Source: a virus
Length of the DNA: 38,568 bases
Direction: 5' to 3' (one strand)
Virus record (IMG/VR): IMGVR_UViG_3300028283_000171
Span: 1-38,568 of that record
Part shown: piece after piece, positions 31,256 through 38,132 of the stretch
Layout of the letters: each line of letters begins with the position of its first letter
Numbering within the stretch: the stretch's first letter is position 1
The notes under the pieces: generated by a model
The model's input: the letters and a program-made list of their open reading frames with translations, nothing else
Database searches by the model: none
Told to the model about the DNA's origin: nothing
Made by a program: the position numbers and the translations under genes

Positions 31256-31474
31256 ATGTTCGAATTTGTATCAGAATATTTTAACAGACTCATCAATAGA
31301 AGAGTTACATACAAATGTATGGCCTATATTGATGATAAAAAGGGCGAAGACAAATTAGTTGACGCTCTTGAAATTAAAGAATTTTCAATACGTAGAGCTT
31401 ATAACGTTGCTTATGAAGTTCTTAAATTGAAATATCCAGACACTGGAATAGATATAAGAATTATTACTAAATAA
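31256..31474 (+). CDS. Small hypothetical protein
   Basis: The 72-aa protein starts MFEFVSEYFNRLINRRVTYK. A strand (RVTYKCMAYID) and two helices suggest an alpha/beta fold. No family is recognised. It lies 50 bases after infC and 6 before the next gene. Confidence 0.65.
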   Translation: MFEFVSEYFNRLINRRVTYKCMAYIDDKKGEDKLVDALEIKEFSIRRAYNVAYEVLKLKYPDTGIDIRIITK

Positions 31475-31480
31475 TTAAAT

Positions 31481-32053
31481 ATGAATATAGAAATTTGGAT
31501 TAAAGACGTATATCATAACTGGAGAAAAACCATTAATAAAAAAATGCACCCAGATGACGTACTAACAGATAGACAAAAATTAGTTTTTAGTATATTTGTT
31601 GACGCTCTTAACGACTCCAACTGTGTTAGATTTTTGGACGTTGAGGACGATAGAGGACTAGATAAAAAGTACATAGTTAGCAAGGATTATTTCGTTACAG
31701 GTGAAGCTGAATTATTCATAACCCTTATCACAAAGGGCATAGATGGGGATAGTAAATGTAATATAGTAAATCACCAATATTTATATGACGAAGATTTTTC
31801 TGTTAACACGACAAGAAAAATGAACAGAATGTTCAAATCTGCTGTCAGAAGAGATAGATCAAAAATGGAAGCATCAAGAATGAAAAATTCCACCAATACT
31901 CTTACTCAAATTCTTATAGAATTTAGAGAAAGAATGAAAAGCCAAATAATTCCATTTAGCGACGAAGAACTTATTAAAGACGAACAAACAGTCATAATAC
32001 CAGAAGTTGTAAAAATACCCAGAAAAAGAAACCAAGAACAAAAATCTAAATAA
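31481..32053 (+). CDS. Hypothetical 190-aa protein
   Basis: I do not recognise this protein. The first 110 residues look alpha/beta (NIEIWIKDVYHNW, FSIFVDALNDSNC). The rest is basic and helical (KMNRMFKSAVRRDRSKMEAS), and the C-terminus is lysine/arginine-rich (PRKRNQEQKSK), which suggests nucleic-acid contact. It is in the infC cluster. Confidence 0.7.
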   Translation: MNIEIWIKDVYHNWRKTINKKMHPDDVLTDRQKLVFSIFVDALNDSNCVRFLDVEDDRGLDKKYIVSKDYFVTGEAELFITLITKGIDGDSKCNIVNHQYLYDEDFSVNTTRKMNRMFKSAVRRDRSKMEASRMKNSTNTLTQILIEFRERMKSQIIPFSDEELIKDEQTVIIPEVVKIPRKRNQEQKSK

Positions 32054-32110
32054 TCAACACGTATTAAAAATCCATTAGTTAGGTGATTTTTCATTTGTGG
32101 ATTTTTGTTC

Positions 32111-32120
32111 TTAATATATA
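32111..32120 (+). promoter_or_regulatory. Putative late promoter TTAATATATA
   Basis: TTAATATATA ends 12 bases before the ATG of the T9SS-tagged protein and is followed by GGAAGAAAAA, a purine-rich leader. Confidence 0.45.
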
Positions 32121-32132
32121 GGAAGAAAAAAT

Positions 32133-32534
32133 ATGACGATGAAGAAACTTATTTTATCTATTTTATTTGCTTTAATAATATCAATTGCTCAATCGGCTAA
32201 ACCTTTTAGTGGTGGTATTGTTGTTATTGAGAGAGAACATTTTGATCAATACGGATATTCAAAAATATATGATTGTGATAAATGGGCGGAAATAAAAACA
32301 GAAAATTGTAACGTTGAAATTTATATGAAAATAAATCCAGGTAATATTGATTTTATGGTTAAATCTGATGCTTTTGGATATAAAATATTTTTATACGATA
32401 TATTTGGAAGAAAATTGATGGAGCAAGATTTAAAATGTAAAACAACAATTAAGAAAGAAGGATTGACTAATGGATTATATCTTATAAAAATAACAGACGG
32501 AACACAAGTATTCACAAAGAGAATAAATTTATAA
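32133..32534 (+). CDS. Secreted protein with type IX secretion (T9SS) C-terminal sorting domain
   Basis: The 133-aa protein has a clear signal peptide: Lys-Lys, then LILSILFALIISIAQS (5-21), with a likely cut near SA-K. The last 60 residues have the pattern of the T9SS type A sorting domain: YKIFLYDIFGRKLMEQ (83-98), GLTNGLYLIKITDGTQVFTK (110-129), ending in RINL. In Bacteroidota this domain takes proteins through the outer membrane and is often followed by anchoring. The stretch between (about 24-70) is short and has no known enzyme domain, so the cargo may be small. A start two codons later (MKK) is possible. It has a late-type promoter motif. Confidence 0.82.
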   Translation: MTMKKLILSILFALIISIAQSAKPFSGGIVVIEREHFDQYGYSKIYDCDKWAEIKTENCNVEIYMKINPGNIDFMVKSDAFGYKIFLYDIFGRKLMEQDLKCKTTIKKEGLTNGLYLIKITDGTQVFTKRINL

Positions 32535-32536
32535 AT

Positions 32537-32806
32537 ATGGCAAAGATTAAAAAAGTAGACGAATTATTCGAATATCCACATGATATTCCTATAAACCTGG
32601 ACAAAGATAGATTGTACGCATCAGGATTAAATTCTAAACCAGGCGAAAGGTTGAGGAATTTTCTATCACCATTCTTCGCTTATTTTGATATTATAGAAGA
32701 CGATGATATTTCCTATGAAGATAAAGAGAAACTCCTTAAAGGACTCACTAAAGAATGTAAAGAACTCTTGCCGTACATAAAGTATTGGTTAAGGAAAATA
32801 GAATAA
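32537..32806 (+). CDS. Small hypothetical protein
   Basis: The 89-aa protein contains the helical stretches ERLRNFLSPFFAYFDII and DKEKLLKGLTKECKELLPY. No signal peptide is present. It starts 2 bases after the T9SS-tagged gene, which suggests translational coupling, and ends at a strong terminator. Function unknown; it may act with the secreted protein, for example as an immunity or chaperone factor, but this is only context. Confidence 0.65.
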   Translation: MAKIKKVDELFEYPHDIPINLDKDRLYASGLNSKPGERLRNFLSPFFAYFDIIEDDDISYEDKEKLLKGLTKECKELLPYIKYWLRKIE

Positions 32807-32810
32807 AAAA

Positions 32811-32829
32811 AGAGGACTTTAAGTCCTCT
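32811..32829 (+). terminator. Bidirectional Rho-independent terminator
   Basis: An 8-bp stem (AGAGGACT at 32811-32818, AGTCCTCT at 32822-32829) is extended by A/T pairs and followed by Ts. It ends the plus-strand cluster and, on the other strand, the portal-like pseudogene. Confidence 0.9.
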
Positions 32830-32836
32830 TTTTTGT

Positions 32837-32971
32837 TTATTCTAAAATAGCGTGCCAATTACTAACTGGCACAACAAACTTTTTATATATCGCCGCATTA
32901 TTCTTTGAATACATCATTTTAGCTTGTTCAATTAAACTTTTTTGTCTTTTGGTAGGAAACCAATAATCTTT
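32837..32971 (-). pseudogene. Portal-like remnant downstream of an in-frame stop
   Basis: The 44 codons after the TAA at 32972 stay in frame and read KDYWFP, as in portal KDFWFP, then IEQAKMMYSKNNAAIYKKFV and VPV. The second part copies portal residues 263-285, which in the portal come before the KDFWFP block. So the sequence continues the upstream portal-like ORF but has a re-duplicated earlier segment attached to its end. It ends at a TAA at 32837-32839. Confidence 0.8.
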
Positions 32972-33418
32972 TTAATATGGAATATTTGTATTATTATCTT
33001 CGTTCCAATTTTCTTCACCGTAAGGATCTAAATCAGAATAAACCCTATTAATAGGTGTTTCTCCGAATGTATCTAATCCGCCATCACCTGCCCACTCAAC
33101 ATCTTCGTGGTACTCACTCATTAACTTTTTTATCTGATCTTCAGCTTCTTCTCTTGATAAACCGTTAACAGGAATAGTGAATTTTCTCACCTTTGGTCCT
33201 TCATAAGTCGAATTCCAATCTATTTTATCATCACCATCATATTCATGTATATCTTTTTTTACATCAATAGTCTTCTTAACAAATAAATCATACATATTAC
33301 TATGTAAAGCATTATAAGCTTTAGGAATTTCCATAATGGCTTCACCCAAAGGTGAAATAATAGGTTCCTTTTCTTTTTTAATAATTCCCATCTTCTTTAG
33401 AATATCTTTTATTTTCAT
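32972..33418 (-). CDS. Truncated, rearranged portal-like ORF
   Basis: The 148-aa product is built from portal pieces. Residues 34-51 (AYNALHSNMYDLFVKKTI) match portal 46-76 with a short deletion. Residues 77-109 (VRKFTIPVNGLSREEAEDQI and LMSEYHEDVEW) match portal 278-310, the likely clip-domain part. Residues 143-148 (NTNIPY) match portal 322-327, where a TAA now ends it. About 226 portal residues between the first two blocks are missing. An inserted LDPYGEENW (130-138) is a motif shared with unrelated ORFs. It overlaps the RNase H stop (ATGA) and has an AGGAGGT Shine-Dalgarno sequence, so it may well be translated. Decoy, regulator or dead gene are all possible. Confidence 0.75.
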   Translation of the reverse strand: MKIKDILKKMGIIKKEKEPIISPLGEAIMEIPKAYNALHSNMYDLFVKKTIDVKKDIHEYDGDDKIDWNSTYEGPKVRKFTIPVNGLSREEAEDQIKKLMSEYHEDVEWAGDGGLDTFGETPINRVYSDLDPYGEENWNEDNNTNIPY

Positions 33419-34380
33419 AAGTTTACCTCCTTTTTCATTAATTTATATAAATGCGGTGGCATAGACGTTTCATCCAACTTCACTAAAGTCAAATTTCTTG
33501 TTAATCTATCACTCATCATTTCGTTCATGCTATTATCTTTTAGTCTTTTATATAGTTTTATATGATCTATAATTCTATCTCTAAACTCGATTGAGTTAAA
33601 ATCAATAGGTTCAGAATGTGTTTCTTTATATGTGTCGTATATTTTAAGAATTCCACTTTTACCTATACCTCTATCACCTTTCATATAAACTGATTTGATA
33701 TTATCTTTGTTGTGTCCCATTATTTTCATAAAGAGTTCTAATTCAGAATTAATAAGAGAAGTCTTTCTCGTTCTTGTAAAATTATCAAGAAATGAAAGAA
33801 ATTCAGTTTCATTATTATCTTCAAACATATCGTCAACGTAAGTGTCCTTTACATATTTTGTGAAAATTTGATAGTGTTCGGGTATAAATACTCTATCATC
33901 AGTCATCTTATAGTTATACATTATATTAATATATCTCTTATCTAGGTCGTAATTAATAAGTTGTAAAAGGTCACTATCGTTAGACATTAAGAAATTTGAT
34001 TGTCCTTTGTTATTGAGGGTCTTCATGACGTAGGCGATAAGATCGTCGCCTTCGAGATTTTCCATTTGGAATTGTACGCAGTTCTTTTTAGTTTTGAGAT
34101 ATTCTTTAAGTTTAGTATATTCACCGAATACGAAGTCCCAATCTACTTTATCGTCTCGTTTTCTTGTCCCTTTGTATCCTTCGAAAAATTCTTTTCTCCA
34201 GTTTCTAAAACTATCTGATATGAAGTATATTTTATCGAAAGGGTATAATTTTGTAAGTGTGTGGTAATCTCTTTCTATAACGTTGTATAATTCTGATACT
34301 AATATTTTATTCTTGTGAAGTATGTGAACAGATTTCATTAATAAAAAATTTCCGTCCACGACGAGATTCAATTTGATCAT
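33415..34380 (-). CDS. rnh: FEN-family 5'-3' exonuclease / RNase H, T4 Rnh-like
   Basis: The 321-aa protein removes RNA primers and flaps during lagging-strand synthesis. The FEN/PIN-like acidic site is visible: VVDGNF with Asp9, ISDSFRNWRKEFFEGYKGTR with Asp56, ENLEGDDLIAY with Glu110, Asp112 and Asp113, and MSNDSDLLQ with Asp135 and Asp137. A helix-hairpin block KGDRGIGKSG follows near 235-244, as in flap nucleases. Length is close to T4 Rnh (305 aa). A late-type motif lies 18 bases before its ATG, which is unexpected for a replication gene. Its last codons encode the Shine-Dalgarno sequence of the portal-like ORF. Confidence 0.88.
   Translation of the reverse strand: MIKLNLVVDGNFLLMKSVHILHKNKILVSELYNVIERDYHTLTKLYPFDKIYFISDSFRNWRKEFFEGYKGTRKRDDKVDWDFVFGEYTKLKEYLKTKKNCVQFQMENLEGDDLIAYVMKTLNNKGQSNFLMSNDSDLLQLINYDLDKRYINIMYNYKMTDDRVFIPEHYQIFTKYVKDTYVDDMFEDNNETEFLSFLDNFTRTRKTSLINSELELFMKIMGHNKDNIKSVYMKGDRGIGKSGILKIYDTYKETHSEPIDFNSIEFRDRIIDHIKLYKRLKDNSMNEMMSDRLTRNLTLVKLDETSMPPHLYKLMKKEVNL
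33425..33430 (-). promoter_or_regulatory. Unusual strong Shine-Dalgarno sequence
   Basis: Minus-strand GGAGGT lies 6 bases before the ATG of the portal-like ORF. Almost all other genes here have A-rich leaders without such a site. It overlaps codons of the RNase H C-terminus (KKEVNL). Confidence 0.6.
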
Positions 34381-34398
34381 TTTGTAGTTTTTTTAATT

Positions 34399-34408
34399 AT
34401 ATATCATT
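34399..34408 (-). promoter_or_regulatory. Putative late promoter ATGATATATA for RNase H
   Basis: Minus-strand ATGATATATA ends 18 bases before the RNase H ATG. It differs from the consensus at the third position. Confidence 0.4.
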
Positions 34409-34424
34409 TTTGATTTTTAAAGTT

Positions 34425-34434
34425 TAATATATAC
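34425..34434 (+). promoter_or_regulatory. TTAATATATA motif in divergent region
   Basis: Plus-strand TTAATATATA is 54 bases before the endonuclease start. The divergent pair of motifs with RNase H resembles the arrangement at 27311-27361. Confidence 0.35.
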
Positions 34435-34488
34435 TTTATGTTATAATAGATGGTATTTATTTATTGTAAGAAAAAATAATTATAAATT

Positions 34489-35610
34489 GTGATAAAAGAT
34501 AATCGAATGGTAAATGTTAAAGTTGAAAAAAGGACTTTGGAACATTATTCCAAATTTGGAGAAATAAAAAACAATCATATAAATATAGAAGTTAAAAATT
34601 TATATAAAAGTTCAAAAGAAAAAATTGTTGTTGAATGTGATATTTGTCATATAGAAAAAACAATAATATTTTCATATTATTATAATAATGTACAGAATGG
34701 TGGATATTACACTTGTATAAAATGTAAAGATATTAAATCAAAAAAAACGCATATGAAAAAATATGGCAAATTCTTTAATAATAGAGATAAGTGTAAAATA
34801 ACAAATCTTGAAAAATATGGATGTGAAAATGTTTCTAGTTCACAATTAATCAAAGATAAGAAAAAAGAAACTAACTTAAAAAATTGGGGGGTTGAAAATG
34901 TTTTTCAATCGGATATTATAAAAGACAAATTGAAGCAAACTTGTTTAGATAAATACGACGTGGAGCATCCATTACAAAATGATGAATTATTTGAAAAATC
35001 GAGGAAAACATGTTTTATGAATAATGGGGTAGAATATCCAATGCAATCTGATAAAGTTATGAAAACCATGATGGATAATAATTTAGAAAAATATGGCAAA
35101 GAGTTTTATACTCAGACAGATAAATATAAGAATGATGTTAAGATAAGTAATACTGATAAATATGGAACTGAATGGTATATGTCATCTAAAGAATTCAAAA
35201 ATAAATCAAAAATTACTAATATGGAAAAATACGGCGTAGAATATAATATGCAGAATGAAAAAATATATATGAAAGCACAAATTAATGGATTTAAAGCAAA
35301 AATTCATAAGATGGCGGGTCTTTTTTACAGAGGAGAAAATGAAAATGATTTTTTAAACATGTGTTATGATAAAAATATCAAAATAAAACAAGGATTAAGA
35401 TTCTCTTACATATTTGATGGAAAAAATAGATTTTATTTTAGTGATTATTTTTTCCCAGAAAAAAATCTTATAATAGAAATTAAAAGTAGTTATTATTATA
35501 AAAAATATTACGATATGAATATAGAAAAAATGAATAGTGTTATAAAAGAAGGGTATGCTTTCATCTTTATAATTGATAAAAATTATCAGGAATTTAATAA
35601 TTATATATAG
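34489..35610 (+). CDS. Homing-type endonuclease with helical DNA-binding repeats
   Basis: The 373-aa protein has an N-terminal zinc finger (C50-x2-C53, C76-x2-C79). About eight 23-residue repeats follow (87-266), with units such as NLEKYGCENVSSSQLIKDKK (106-125) and NLKNWGVENVFQSDIIKDKL (129-148), ending each time in K-x-T or similar. A C-terminal PD-(D/E)XK-like nuclease contains FSDYFFPEKNLIIEIKS. The repeats probably track along DNA. It is one of three selfish endonucleases here and sits between RNase H and the 641-aa gene. It uses a GTG start; an ATG six codons later (34507) is an alternative. Confidence 0.78.
   Translation: MIKDNRMVNVKVEKRTLEHYSKFGEIKNNHINIEVKNLYKSSKEKIVVECDICHIEKTIIFSYYYNNVQNGGYYTCIKCKDIKSKKTHMKKYGKFFNNRDKCKITNLEKYGCENVSSSQLIKDKKKETNLKNWGVENVFQSDIIKDKLKQTCLDKYDVEHPLQNDELFEKSRKTCFMNNGVEYPMQSDKVMKTMMDNNLEKYGKEFYTQTDKYKNDVKISNTDKYGTEWYMSSKEFKNKSKITNMEKYGVEYNMQNEKIYMKAQINGFKAKIHKMAGLFYRGENENDFLNMCYDKNIKIKQGLRFSYIFDGKNRFYFSDYFFPEKNLIIEIKSSYYYKKYYDMNIEKMNSVIKEGYAFIFIIDKNYQEFNNYI
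34747..35286 (+). repeat. Eight approximately 69-bp repeats in the endonuclease gene
   Basis: Repeats of about 23 residues have consensus N-x-E-K-Y-G-x-E-x-x-x-Q-[ST]-x-x-x-K-x-K-x-K-x-T. They are diverged in DNA. They correspond to a DNA-reading helical array known in phage endonucleases of this kind. Confidence 0.8.
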
Positions 35611-35614
35611 ATTC

Positions 35615-37540
35615 ATGATTACGAAATACAATATTTTTGAGAGTGTCGATGGATGGATCGATCTTCTTGATTATTTAAATGAAAATGATTTAAAAAATTT
35701 AAATAAAGTAACTGACGCGTATAAATACCGTGATAGTATTGATAATAATATCGCTGTAAAAGAACATTTATCATATATGTTAAAAGGAAAACTTATAAAG
35801 ATTCATTATGATAATAATTATATAGAAGGAGAAGTGCCTTCTGAAATTAGTTTCGGATCAAATCAACCATTCATTAACATTAGTAATAAAGAAGATCGTC
35901 TTATGAGATTTAGAACTATTGATTTTTGTACAAATCCGAATATGATTCAGGTTTACTCTGAAATTGAAAAAAAACCAAGAGTGAGATGGTTTAAGCACGG
36001 TAAATTACAAAATGATACTTTAAATGAATACGTCGAATTTGTACCAGTTAAATACGAGTACGGTGGTTATTATGGAGGCAAAGATGTTTTTAGATTACAA
36101 AATTACGCCAAAATGGCCAGGATAGGGTTATTACAGAATTTCCTCAAAAGTGGCGATTGGTATAGAATAAGGTTCAATGATTATAAGCATATTGTTATTA
36201 AAATAGAACAAATTAGATACGGTGGTGATGTAGTATCGATAGGATATTTTATGGAATATAATAAAGGGGAAATTCGTGGATCAAAAAATGGACATAGTGT
36301 TATAGTTATAGATACATGGAAAGACGATAGAGATATAGTAATTGAACACATAGAACCAATGGATAATATATTAAATAGGAGAAAATTCAGAGAATTAAAT
36401 ATACAAGTTGGTGATAATGTTAAAGTTTCAAATCCTGGTTTAGAAGATAAGATATTTAAGATAACTAGTGTGAATAAAGAAGAACATAGTTATTTTTCCA
36501 AATCATGGACTGTTTCATATCCAGAATTAACAAAGAAAAATCATAAAATATTACCAATAGATATAGTTGAAAATTTAGGAAGAGATTTGATTAATAAAGA
36601 ACTAGATCCTTATGGTGAAGAAGTATGGGAAAGTAAAAAAAGTAAGAAAAGAAACGCTACTAGAATAAAAATGGCTGAGATAGATCCTTACGGTGAAGAA
36701 GACTGGGGATGGGACGTCAAAATAAATGACGACGACTTTAAAGACAAATATATAGTCTTCAAAAAGAAGTTTTTAGGTAGTTACGATTATTATTTTGCTT
36801 TTTTAACGAGTCATTATCAAATACTTTCCTTTGGGGGATCACAAGATTTGAACATAATTAAAAAACATCAAGTTTTATCACCTATATCAGAAAGAGAAAT
36901 AGAAAGAATTAAAAAAGATAAAATAGAATTAGTGCCTTATCATTGGGTAGGAAAATATAGTAAAAACGAGTTCGGAAATTCAGAAAGAATGCCATATTCA
37001 TCACTCAAAAAAGATGTTCTATTTCTAGATCAAGATTATATGGATAATTATTTATATATGAATGAGTCTGTTAACGAAGAATACGTCGAATTTAATAAAA
37101 CAGGTGAAGAATTGGAATTAAAACGTTGGCATAATTATTTTGAAGATTATATAGTTCCTTTTTTAAGAAAAGGTGAATGGTACAGAATAATATGTGAAAT
37201 ACCATATGATAAAAATGATTACGATGTACTTGAACGACCAGGAAAAGAAAATAAACTTATCACTAAAAGAAGAAAGAAAATGTTGTTATATGTTTTTAGA
37301 TTCCATTCTACTCATAGTGATTGGGCATGGGATATAATACAATGTGATAGAATGTACAAACATGGTGAGATCGAAGAAGTCAACCCATTCAAAGATTATA
37401 TACAAATGGATAGATTAAGAAATTATCAAAATGTAAAAATTCAACACATAGTCAATCCAGAGATAAATAGAAAAAGAGAAGAGATGAGATTGAGATTACA
37501 CCCTAACGATCCATACGGAGAGGAGGAATGGAATGATTAA
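35615..37540 (+). CDS. Hypothetical 641-aa protein with internal repeats and three DPYGEExW motifs
   Basis: I do not recognise a family. The start at 35615 follows the endonuclease stop by 4 bases; an upstream in-frame start at 35573 would overlap it and adds no conserved sequence. The N-terminus MITKYNIFESVDGW recalls a capsid-targeting sequence. Two related blocks, EYVEF with a later KSGDWYRIRF (first half) and EYVEF with RKGEWYRIIC (second half), show an internal duplication. DPYGEEVW and DPYGEEDW lie between the halves, and DPYGEEEW is almost at the C-terminus. The layout looks like two or three short genes fused. The last motif's codons supply a GGAGG-like ribosome site for the next gene. 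Confidence 0.72.
   Translation: MITKYNIFESVDGWIDLLDYLNENDLKNLNKVTDAYKYRDSIDNNIAVKEHLSYMLKGKLIKIHYDNNYIEGEVPSEISFGSNQPFINISNKEDRLMRFRTIDFCTNPNMIQVYSEIEKKPRVRWFKHGKLQNDTLNEYVEFVPVKYEYGGYYGGKDVFRLQNYAKMARIGLLQNFLKSGDWYRIRFNDYKHIVIKIEQIRYGGDVVSIGYFMEYNKGEIRGSKNGHSVIVIDTWKDDRDIVIEHIEPMDNILNRRKFRELNIQVGDNVKVSNPGLEDKIFKITSVNKEEHSYFSKSWTVSYPELTKKNHKILPIDIVENLGRDLINKELDPYGEEVWESKKSKKRNATRIKMAEIDPYGEEDWGWDVKINDDDFKDKYIVFKKKFLGSYDYYFAFLTSHYQILSFGGSQDLNIIKKHQVLSPISEREIERIKKDKIELVPYHWVGKYSKNEFGNSERMPYSSLKKDVLFLDQDYMDNYLYMNESVNEEYVEFNKTGEELELKRWHNYFEDYIVPFLRKGEWYRIICEIPYDKNDYDVLERPGKENKLITKRRKKMLLYVFRFHSTHSDWAWDIIQCDRMYKHGEIEEVNPFKDYIQMDRLRNYQNVKIQHIVNPEINRKREEMRLRLHPNDPYGEEEWND
36605..36706 (+). repeat. 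Two DPYGEExW-coding copies 54 bases apart
   Basis: Copies at 36605-36628 and 36683-36706 encode DPYGEEVW and DPYGEEDW. Further copies lie at 37508-37531 and 38341-38364, and on the minus strand at 33005-33028. Codons differ between copies at several third positions. Confidence 0.85.
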
Positions 37541-38132
37541 AGAATTCAGTAAATATAACTTTACGGACTTTATCAAAAGTTTAAATATAAACTTTAATGA
37601 TTTTAATTTATCTGACGATAATTTTAATCATAAATCTGATATTCACGGTATTAATCATACATTTAGAGTTATGTTCAATTGTCTTATGATTGGTAATGAA
37701 ATAGGGGACAAAATTAATACTAAAAGAGCATTTATGGCTGCATTTGTTCACGATATGGCAAGAAGAAACGACGATAATTGTAAAGTACACGGAAGAGACG
37801 CATCGATAGAAAAATTACCACTCTTTAAAGAACTCTTTATTAAAAATGGTATGAATGAAGAAGATTTAAAAGTTATAAAAGTAGCTATATCTAATCATTC
37901 AGAAAAATATGAAATAGAGAAGGAGAATCCATATTGGCAAACAGTTTCTATATTAAGAGACGCTGATGGTTTAGATTTATGTAGATTAGATTACGAAGTA
38001 AAACCACATAAATTGAGAAATAAGGAAAGTGTAGAATTAATAGATAAAGCTGAGGAATTATTTTTAAAAACAGAATGGAAAAAATATAATAGATTTTCAG
38101 ACTTCTTAAAAGACAATATAAACAATGATTAA
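37533..38132 (+). CDS. HD-domain phosphohydrolase
   Basis: The 199-aa protein has the HD metal-binding pattern. The first His is in HGINHTF (38 or 42), the His-Asp pair is in FVHDMAR (73-74), VHGRDA (85-90) follows, then ISNHSEKY (122) and the distal Asp in LRDADGLD (142-148). It is likely a nucleotide or cyclic-nucleotide hydrolase; the H-x-x-x-H and D-A-D-G combination resembles small HD proteins acting on (p)ppGpp-like or dNTP substrates. It overlaps the preceding gene by 8 bases and the next by 8 bases, so translation is coupled. It could deplete host signalling nucleotides, by inference only. Confidence 0.85.
   Translation: MIKEFSKYNFTDFIKSLNINFNDFNLSDDNFNHKSDIHGINHTFRVMFNCLMIGNEIGDKINTKRAFMAAFVHDMARRNDDNCKVHGRDASIEKLPLFKELFIKNGMNEEDLKVIKVAISNHSEKYEIEKENPYWQTVSILRDADGLDLCRLDYEVKPHKLRNKESVELIDKAEELFLKTEWKKYNRFSDFLKDNINND

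Noticed and set aside
35573-35614. Longer start for the 641-aa protein
   Set aside because: It would overlap the endonuclease C-terminus with no sequence resembling a protein start; MITKYNIFES is a better N-terminus.
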